From the NCBI GenBank assembly GCA_021828425.1, contig JAKARN010000076.1:1-6744 (forward strand): a stretch of DNA of 6,744 nt, given 5' to 3'. Position 1 is the stretch's first letter. Every line of letters begins with the position of its first letter. Source of the DNA: Pseudomonadota bacterium. Lineage in GTDB: Bacteria; Pseudomonadota; Gammaproteobacteria; JAKAQQ01. Of this stretch, positions 1 through 6,744 are shown piece by piece. A program made the translations under genes and the position numbers. The notes under the pieces are model-generated. The model saw nothing but the letters and a program-made list of their open reading frames with translations. It searched no databases and was not told the origin of the DNA.

Positions 1-431
1 GGCCGGTTCGGGTCGAGGTAGAAGCTCTGGAGATAGGTGTAGACCCAGTTCACCCCCTTCTGGTCCACCATCACGGAGAGGTCCGGGGGGGCGGCACCGA
101 ACCAGCGGCTCGCTTCCCGTGCCGGCATGGCATTGAGCATCATCTGGGTCGGCTTGGTCTGCAGGAACATGAGTTCGCGGAGGGCCCGATTGTTGAGGTT
201 GAGATCACGGCCGACACGGCTCCATCGCACGTACTGAAGCGTATGGCAACCCATGCAGTAGTTGACGAAAGTCCGGGCGCCCCGCTGGAGGGAGGCCTGG
301 TTGTTGAGGTTCACCGGAGCCGTCATCAGCGGGTAACCCGAGAGCTGAATGGCGTATCCCGTAGCCGGGTAGAGGAGAAGTGCCAGGAATGCGCCGGCCG
401 CGGCCCGGCTCCGCCCAGTATTGCGTTTCAT
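1..431 (-). CDS. petC: Cytochrome c1 of the bc1 complex (partial, C-terminus beyond left edge)
   Basis: Encodes the membrane-anchored c-type haem subunit of ubiquinol:cytochrome c oxidoreductase (complex III), which passes electrons from the Rieske protein to soluble cytochrome c on the periplasmic side. The first 143 codons are visible. A basic start (MKRNTGRSR) followed by a hydrophobic stretch (residues about 11-27) looks like a signal peptide ending near GYA. The haem-binding motif CMGCH lies at residues 59-63, followed by LQYVRW. GAAPPDLS (about 112-119) and WVYTYLQSFY (about 129-138) are hallmarks of proteobacterial cytochrome c1. The axial Met ligand and C-terminal membrane anchor lie outside the window. 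The ATG at 431-429 overlaps the petB stop as ATGA, which fixes the start and suggests translational coupling; no strong Shine-Dalgarno is visible inside petB. Identity is secure from these motifs and the petB neighbour. Confidence 0.95.
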   Translation of the reverse strand, partial: MKRNTGRSRAAAGAFLALLLYPATGYAIQLSGYPLMTAPVNLNNQASLQRGARTFVNYCMGCHTLQYVRWSRVGRDLNLNNRALRELMFLQTKPTQMMLNAMPAREASRWFGAAPPDLSVMVDQKGVNWVYTYLQSFYLDPNR

Positions 432-1855
432 CGGAAGGTCACCCGCTGAGGTACGGTCCGGTCCCTCAGGCCATCCGGCCAGAGCAGGGGGACCAGATAA
501 AACAAGGCCAGGTAAGCCACTGGAATGACGAGTGTCCGCCAGATGAGGGGGGCGATCGACGCCAGGTAGAATCGCCAGTCGATCAAGAGCACCACGGCCA
601 GCGCCACGAAGAAGGTGATGAGGAGGGCTCGCCGGCTGGGGCGACGCGCGTACAGCCAGGCCGTGACGAAAAACAGGAAATAGATCTCCGCGATCCGGAG
701 CCCCATCTTCTGCCAGAACAGGGTGGCCGGCTGCACCCCGATGTAGCCCAGGAAAAGAAAGGTGGCCGCGAAGACGCCCAGGAGGATCCGGTACATCGGT
801 GCCCGGTAGCGGAAGGACTTGATGGGATGGCGGTCGATCCAGGGCATGAGAAAGAGGAGAATGATGGCGAGGGCGAAGGCGCTGACCCCGAACTCCTTGT
901 TGGGGAAGGAACGGAGAACGGCGTAGTAGGGGGTGAAATACCAGAGCGGCCGGATATCCGGCGGGGTCTGCAGGAAATTGGCCGGCTTGAAGTTGTTGCG
1001 TTCGATGAAAAAGCCATGCAGGGTCGGGGCGTAAAACGCGATGAGGGCAAAGACCACCAGGAAAACCCCCACGCCGAAGAGGTCCTTCACGGTGTAATAC
1101 GGATGGAAAGGCACGCCGTCCACCGGTTTGCCCTGGGCATCCAGGTTCTCATGAATCTCGATTCCATCGGGGTTGTTGGAACCGACCTCGTGGAGCGCCA
1201 TGAGGTGGCAGGCGACGAGAATGAGCAGCAGGAGGGGGATGGCCACGACGTGGAGGGCGAAAAACCGGTTGAGCGTCGCCCCGCTGATCCCGAAATCGCC
1301 CCGGATCCAGATTTCCAGGTGGCTGCCGATCCACGGAATGGCACCGAAGAGCGAGGTGATGACCACCGCTCCCCAGTAGGACATCTGCCCCCAGGGCAAA
1401 AGGTACCCCATGAATGCCTCGGCCATGAGGCAGACATAGATGAGCATCCCGATGATCCAGAGCAGTTCCCGGGGCTTCTTGTAGGAGCCGTACAGCAGGC
1501 CGCGGAACATGTGCAGGTAGATCACGACAAAGAACAGGGAGGCCCCCGTCGTATGCAGGTAACGGATGAGCCAGCCCCAGTGGACATCCCGCATGATGTA
1601 CTGGACGGAGCTGAACGCCAGGTGGGCGTTGGGCTGGTAGCTCATGGCCAGGAAGATGCCCGTCACGATCTGGTTGACGAGGATCAGGAGGGCAATCGAA
1701 CCGAAGAAATACCAGAAGTTGAAATTGATGGGCGCGTAGTACTCGCTGACCTGGCTGCGCCAGAGCTTGCTCAAGGGGAACCGGGCATCGATCCACCCGA
1801 AAAGACGTCCTCCCCATCCGGCCGACGCGTTGGGAACGGTTTCATGCTGGTTCAT
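428..1855 (-). CDS. petB: Cytochrome b of the bc1 complex, with extended C-terminus
   Basis: Encodes the integral-membrane dihaem subunit of complex III, which holds the quinol-oxidising (Qo) and quinone-reducing (Qi) sites. At 475 aa it is longer than the usual gammaproteobacterial form of about 400-420 aa. The haem ligands are visible as H101/H115 and H202/H217 (spacings 14 and 15). Family signatures include NFNFWYFFGS (44-53), YIMRDVHWGWLIRYLH (86-101), GYLLPWGQMSYWGA (150-163), LHEVGSNNPDG (221-231) and FHPYYTVKDLFGVG (250-263). The Qo motif normally PEWY, or PVWY in many beta/gamma forms, reads PLWY at residues 303-306. After the usual helix H (about 386-402) come about 60 extra residues with hydrophobic stretches at roughly 409-425 and 439-459, before a tail TVPQRVTFR that resembles the normal family end. 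The start is supported by a GAGGAG Shine-Dalgarno five bases before the ATG. The Rieske gene petA is not upstream. Confidence 0.97.
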   Translation of the reverse strand: MNQHETVPNASAGWGGRLFGWIDARFPLSKLWRSQVSEYYAPINFNFWYFFGSIALLILVNQIVTGIFLAMSYQPNAHLAFSSVQYIMRDVHWGWLIRYLHTTGASLFFVVIYLHMFRGLLYGSYKKPRELLWIIGMLIYVCLMAEAFMGYLLPWGQMSYWGAVVITSLFGAIPWIGSHLEIWIRGDFGISGATLNRFFALHVVAIPLLLLILVACHLMALHEVGSNNPDGIEIHENLDAQGKPVDGVPFHPYYTVKDLFGVGVFLVVFALIAFYAPTLHGFFIERNNFKPANFLQTPPDIRPLWYFTPYYAVLRSFPNKEFGVSAFALAIILLFLMPWIDRHPIKSFRYRAPMYRILLGVFAATFLFLGYIGVQPATLFWQKMGLRIAEIYFLFFVTAWLYARRPSRRALLITFFVALAVVLLIDWRFYLASIAPLIWRTLVIPVAYLALFYLVPLLWPDGLRDRTVPQRVTFR

Positions 1856-1951
1856 AACGGCTCCTCGAAGATCAGCAGACGGCCCGCAAGATGGCGAGGG
1901 CCCGGCATCCGCGCTACCATGATAACCGGACGGGGACTGGCGGACCCGCCG

Positions 1952-4167
<2,216 letters not shown>

Positions 4168-4312
4168 TCATGCTCCGCCCCTCCCGCGGGGGTGGCTCAG
4201 GGGCTGACCGGAAGCGCGGGGGACATCCCCGGGACCGTCCTGAATATGATACCCGCCCCCGTGGGCCGCGGGGTGGAAACGGATCCCGGGTCCGGACCGG
4301 ATCGGGCATCCC

Positions 4313-4342
4313 TTAATAATGGTTATGCTATCCTGACCGCAA
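4313..4342 (-). promoter_or_regulatory. Candidate sigma-70-type promoter for ibaG-murA
   Basis: On the minus strand, TTGCGG (4342 down to 4337) lies 18 bp upstream of TATTAA (4318 down to 4313), inside the most AT-rich part of the intergenic region. The -35 matches the consensus only in TTG and the -10 in four of six bases. The leader to the ibaG ATG would be about 140 nt. It overlaps the plus-strand candidate for kdsD, so the two promoters could interfere with each other. Pattern match only. Confidence 0.3.
4326..4334 (+). promoter_or_regulatory. Candidate extended -10 promoter for the kdsD-lptA operon
   Basis: TGCTATCCT fits the extended -10 pattern TGnTATnnT, which can work with a weak -35; none matching consensus is seen at the expected distance. 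Transcription would begin near 4341 and give a leader of about 115 nt before the kdsD ATG, containing the palindrome at 4394-4407. Pattern match only. Confidence 0.3.
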
Positions 4343-4393
4343 GGGTTCTGCCCCGGGTTCCGGCGTCCGGAGGGCCCGTTCCGGAGCGGATCC

Positions 4394-4407
4394 CCACACT
4401 CGTGTGG
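4394..4407. repeat. Perfect 14-bp palindrome in the kdsD leader
   Basis: CCACACTCGTGTGG is a perfect inverted repeat of 6-bp arms around a central TC. It lies downstream of the candidate kdsD promoter and about 50 bp before the kdsD start. It could be a dimeric regulator site or a short RNA hairpin; the two-base loop makes a simple hairpin strained. There is no T-run, so it is not an intrinsic terminator. Function unknown. Confidence 0.4.
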
Positions 4408-4436
4408 AACGCGGCGCCCCACGGAATCCAGCCTGC

Positions 4437-4463
4437 ATGACCCAATCACCCCCCCGATGCTGA
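4437..4463 (+). other. Possible 8-codon leader mini-ORF overlapping the kdsD start
   Basis: An ATG at 4437 opens an eight-residue frame (MTQSPPRC) ending in TGA at 4461-4463, just past the kdsD ATG at 4457 and in a different frame. A weak GGAA lies ten bases before it. A ribosome ending here could re-initiate at kdsD, which has no Shine-Dalgarno of its own. It may equally be a chance occurrence. Confidence 0.2.
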
Positions 4464-5476
4464 ACCCCCCGAACCCGGTCCTCACGAATCGCCCCCGGCC
4501 GGCTGACTCGGACGAGGCTCTCTTGGCGAGCGGACGCCGCGTCTTGGAAATCGAGACGCAGGCACTCCTGGCCGTGACGAAAAATCCGCCGGCCGGATTT
4601 GCACAGGCCTGCCGGCTGTGTTTGGCCTGCCGTGGACGGATCATCGTGACCGGGATGGGGAAAAGCGGCCACATCGCCCGCAAAATTGCCTCGACCCTGT
4701 CCAGCACCGGCACGCCATCGTTCTTCGTCCATCCCGCGGAGGCCAGCCACGGCGATCTCGGCATGCTGGTCGAGGGAGACTTGGTGCTGGCCCTCTCCCA
4801 TTCGGGGGAAACGGAGGAAATCCTGGCCCTCCTGCCCCGCATCCGTCGGCTCGCCCTGCCGTTCATCACCATCACGGGCAATCCGAAATCGCGCCTCGCC
4901 CAACTGTCCGACCTCGTCCTCGAATCTCCGGTGAGCCAGGAGGCCTGCTCGCTCAACCTGGCGCCGACGGCAAGCACCACGGTGGCCCTGGCACTGGGCG
5001 ATGCCCTGGCAGTCACCCTGCTCGAGGCGCGCGGGTTCACCCGTGAGGACTTCGCCTACGCCCACCCGGCCGGTCGTCTCGGCCGGCGGCTGTGGATGCG
5101 GGTCGCCGATCTCATGCACCAGGGATCCGCCATCCCCGAGGTCGGCCCGGAAACGGGGCTCGGCCAGGCTCTGGTCGAGATGACCGGGAAGGGGCTCGGC
5201 ATGACCGCCGTCACCGGACCCGACCGTGCGCTTCTGGGTATTTTCACCGACGGCGACCTGCGCCGTGCACTCGACCGCCGCATCGACCTTCACGACTGCC
5301 GCATGGCCTCGGTGATGACCCGTGAGCCCAAGACCATCGCACCGGATGTCCTGGCCGTGAAGGCGCTCGAGCTCATGGAAGAGTACCGGATCGGTGCCTT
5401 GCTCGTGACCGACAACCAGGGTCGACTCGTGGGTGCGCTCAGCATGCACGATCTGCTCCGGGCCGGGGTGGTGTGA
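4457..5476 (+). CDS. kdsD: D-arabinose-5-phosphate isomerase (KdsD)
   Basis: Cytoplasmic aldose-ketose isomerase converting D-ribulose-5-phosphate to D-arabinose-5-phosphate, the first step of Kdo synthesis for the LPS inner core. The 339-aa protein has an N-terminal SIS domain (about 45-205) and a C-terminal CBS pair (about 213-337). SIS signatures: GMGKSGHI (66-73), STGTPSFFVHP (83-93), HGDLGM (98-103), LSHSGETEEI (113-122), LAPTASTT (168-175). With a constant offset of ten from E. coli KdsD, the catalytic residues appear as K69, E121, E162 and H203. CBS parts show IFTDGDLRRALD (262-273) and the family ending LSMHDLLRAGVV. It is about 11 residues longer than the E. coli enzyme, all at the N-terminus. 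The chosen ATG at 4457 has only a C-run upstream and no Shine-Dalgarno, so the exact start is uncertain. It is the first gene of a tight four-gene operon. Confidence 0.96.
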   Translation: MLNPPNPVLTNRPRPADSDEALLASGRRVLEIETQALLAVTKNPPAGFAQACRLCLACRGRIIVTGMGKSGHIARKIASTLSSTGTPSFFVHPAEASHGDLGMLVEGDLVLALSHSGETEEILALLPRIRRLALPFITITGNPKSRLAQLSDLVLESPVSQEACSLNLAPTASTTVALALGDALAVTLLEARGFTREDFAYAHPAGRLGRRLWMRVADLMHQGSAIPEVGPETGLGQALVEMTGKGLGMTAVTGPDRALLGIFTDGDLRRALDRRIDLHDCRMASVMTREPKTIAPDVLAVKALELMEEYRIGALLVTDNQGRLVGALSMHDLLRAGVV

Positions 5477-5974
5477 GTGGATCCCTTGAGAGTGGCCCTG
5501 GCCCCGATCCGTCTCCTCGTCCTGGACGCGGACGGCGTACTGACCGATGGGCAGATCTACTGGAGCGACCGTGGGGAAACCAGCCTGGCCTTTCACGTCC
5601 GTGATGGCTGGGGGATCCGCCGGCTCATCGAGGCGGGCTTCCTCCTGGCCGTGATCAGCGGGCGAAGTTCCGGGGCACTGGCCGGCCGGGTTCGGGCCCT
5701 GGGCATCCCCCATCTCCACCAGTCGGTCGAGGACAAGGGGGCCACCCTGGCGGGCCTCCAGTCCGCCCTCGGGTGCGGGGTTGCGGAAACCGCGGCCCTC
5801 GGCGACGACGAACCGGACCTTGCGCTGTTTGCCGGAGCCGCCGTCCGGCTCGCGGTCGCCGATGCCCATCCCTCGCTGCTCCAGGCAGCCGACTACGTCA
5901 CCCGCGCCCCCGGCGGCCACGGCGCCGTCCGGGAGGTGGCCGATCTCCTGCTCGCGGCCCGGAGCCCGGTGTGA
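5477..5974 (+). CDS. kdsC: 3-deoxy-D-manno-octulosonate 8-phosphate phosphatase (KdsC)
   Basis: Cytoplasmic HAD-superfamily phosphatase that hydrolyses Kdo-8-phosphate to Kdo. At 165 aa it is a cap-less HAD of normal KdsC size (E. coli 188 aa, with a longer N-terminus); members act as tetramers. Motif I is LDADGVLTDG (16-25) with nucleophile D17 and acid/base D19. FHVRDGWGIRRL (39-50) is a KdsC signature. Motif II is ISGR (S61), motif III lysine is K87 in VEDKGA, and motif IV is GDDEPD (109-114) where most members read GDDLPD. VADAHP (127-132), ADYVTRAPGGHGAVREV (138-154) match the family end. It begins with GTG at 5477 directly after the kdsD stop, with zero intergenic bases, and a G-rich stretch before it is only a weak ribosome site; TTG at 5486 and GTG at 5492 are later options. 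Confidence 0.95.
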   Translation: MDPLRVALAPIRLLVLDADGVLTDGQIYWSDRGETSLAFHVRDGWGIRRLIEAGFLLAVISGRSSGALAGRVRALGIPHLHQSVEDKGATLAGLQSALGCGVAETAALGDDEPDLALFAGAAVRLAVADAHPSLLQAADYVTRAPGGHGAVREVADLLLAARSPV

Positions 5975-6576
5975 ACCCTCGTCGCCTGTTCGCCACCCTG
6001 CTCCTGCTCGTCCTCACCGGCTCGAGTTTCTGGTTGCTCGGCGAGGTCCGTTCACGGGCCCGGAGTCCCACCACCGGACCCGAGCCACCCCGCTATTTCA
6101 TGACGAAGGCGACCCTCCAGCACTGGAACCGCAACGGCCGGATCGTCTACCGGGTGCGTGCGCTTTTGATCGAACATCTTTCCGTGCCCGGACTCTATGC
6201 GCTCACCCAACCCCACCTCATGGATGACCGCCCCGGGCACAACGCCCGCTGGCACGTCCGGGCCGGGCATGGCCTGCTCAACGCGATCGATAACCGGCTC
6301 GAGCTCTGGCACCACGTCCGGGCCCGGCAACTCCCCACGCCGCATCATCCCCCGCTTTGGCTCTCGACCTCCCGGCTCACCGTCTTTCTCAGGACCCACC
6401 GGGCGGAAAGTACGCACCGGGTGACCTTGTTCGAAGGGAAGGGGCACTTGGCCGGTACCGGCTTCAGTCTTGATCTCGATCGGCGCCTGCTCACCCTGCA
6501 CTCGCAGGTGCGGGGCCTTCTTGTCCCGGTTGCGCATCGGCGGACTCCCCTGAAACCCAAGGCATCCTCCACATGA
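5971..6576 (+). CDS. lptC: LPS export ABC transporter periplasmic protein LptC
   Basis: Bitopic inner-membrane protein that receives LPS from LptB2FG and passes it to LptA in the periplasmic bridge. The 201-aa product starts with a short basic segment and one membrane helix (about residues 6-23), followed by a periplasmic beta-jellyroll region. Typical LptC features are RYFMTKATLQHWNRNGRIVYRV (split here: Y42-F43 start, G56 turn, Y60), the FEGKGHLAG turn (154-162) and a final strand ending LHSQVRGL (176-183). The family is divergent, so assignment rests on the membrane-anchor/jellyroll layout, the length (E. coli 191 aa) and position between kdsC and lptA. The start is GTG at 5971, overlapping the kdsC stop as GTGA, which places the membrane helix right at the N-terminus. 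The periplasmic part is unusually rich in Arg and His (15 His in 201 residues) and poor in Lys. Confidence 0.9.
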   Translation: MNPRRLFATLLLLVLTGSSFWLLGEVRSRARSPTTGPEPPRYFMTKATLQHWNRNGRIVYRVRALLIEHLSVPGLYALTQPHLMDDRPGHNARWHVRAGHGLLNAIDNRLELWHHVRARQLPTPHHPPLWLSTSRLTVFLRTHRAESTHRVTLFEGKGHLAGTGFSLDLDRRLLTLHSQVRGLLVPVAHRRTPLKPKASST

Positions 6577-6744
6577 GTGGCCCACCGACCCGACGGGGAG
6601 CTTCCGCGACCCGGCACCCCCTGCTCCTGCTCCCCCTGTGCGTGATTTTTGCGGCACCGGCTTTCGCCACCCCGCCGGTTCACCCGGGAGGGGGCAGCCC
6701 GCCCATCCACGTTCGTGCCCAGCGTCTCAACGTGACGGGACCCA
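6573..6744 (+). CDS. lptA: LPS transport periplasmic protein LptA (partial, N-terminus only)
   Basis: Periplasmic beta-jellyroll protein that polymerises into the bridge carrying LPS from LptC to the outer-membrane LptDE complex. Only the first 57 codons are in the window. They show a signal peptide: a basic start (TRRGASATRH), a hydrophobic core (about 17-28) and a probable signal peptidase I site after APAFA (residue 32). The mature start PPIHVRAQRLNVTG (43-56) matches the opening strand of LptA proteins, usually PIxIxADxL. The ATG at 6573 overlaps the lptC stop as ATGA, fixing the start and implying coupled translation. Assignment is supported by kdsC-lptC synteny; lptB would be expected next, outside the window. 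Confidence 0.88.
   Translation, partial: MSGPPTRRGASATRHPLLLLPLCVIFAAPAFATPPVHPGGGSPPIHVRAQRLNVTGP

Noticed and set aside
380..1951. A very long plus-strand open frame antisense to petB, in frame with the M15 gene, suggesting a 740-aa fusion protein.
   Set aside because: The upstream part is low-complexity, rich in Glu, Asp, Gly and Pro with no recognisable domain, and lies exactly opposite petB. It is the expected antisense shadow of a GC-rich coding frame.
4328..5920. A 530-codon minus-strand open frame opposite kdsD and kdsC.
   Set aside because: No domain signatures; KdsD and KdsC on the plus strand match their families end to end.

Overview
The window is GC-rich, densely coding chromosomal DNA, most likely from a gammaproteobacterium. 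This rests on two things: cytochrome b and c1 sequences of the gamma/beta-proteobacterial type, and the conserved gammaproteobacterial neighbourhood ibaG-murA next to kdsD-kdsC-lptC-lptA. The content is core housekeeping: respiration, peptidoglycan and lipopolysaccharide. I see no mobile element, CRISPR array, tRNA or rRNA, and no obviously new multi-gene system.

Layout. Positions 1-1855 (minus strand) hold petB (cytochrome b) followed by petC (cytochrome c1, running off the left edge), joined by an ATGA start/stop overlap. The Rieske gene petA, usually directly upstream of petB, is absent; in its place lies a short divergent promoter region and a plus-strand gene for an M15-family D,D-carboxypeptidase-like metallopeptidase (about 1952-2602). 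That gene converges on murA (minus, 2578-3903), and the two 3' ends overlap by 25 bp. murA is preceded in the same transcription unit by an ibaG/bolA-like gene (minus, 3900-4163), again with an ATGA overlap. A 293-bp divergent intergenic region (4164-4456) contains an AT-rich island with promoter-like hexamers for both directions and a small palindrome. From 4457 rightward on the plus strand come kdsD, kdsC, lptC and lptA (partial). They are packed without gaps, with a zero-base junction and then GTGA and ATGA overlaps.

How the genes work together. KdsD isomerises ribulose-5-phosphate to arabinose-5-phosphate and KdsC dephosphorylates Kdo-8-phosphate, so together they supply Kdo for the LPS inner core. 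LptC and LptA carry finished LPS across the periplasm. MurA makes the first committed peptidoglycan precursor, and the M15 enzyme probably trims peptidoglycan peptides. The right two thirds of the window is therefore a cell-envelope block, and the left third is the cytochrome bc1 complex.

Most worth a second look: cytochrome b has the Qo-site motif PLWY instead of PEWY/PVWY and a roughly 60-residue C-terminal insertion with extra predicted membrane helices; petBC lacks petA; the start codon of the M15 gene is unclear; and kdsD has no visible Shine-Dalgarno but a stop-overlapping mini-ORF and palindrome in its leader.
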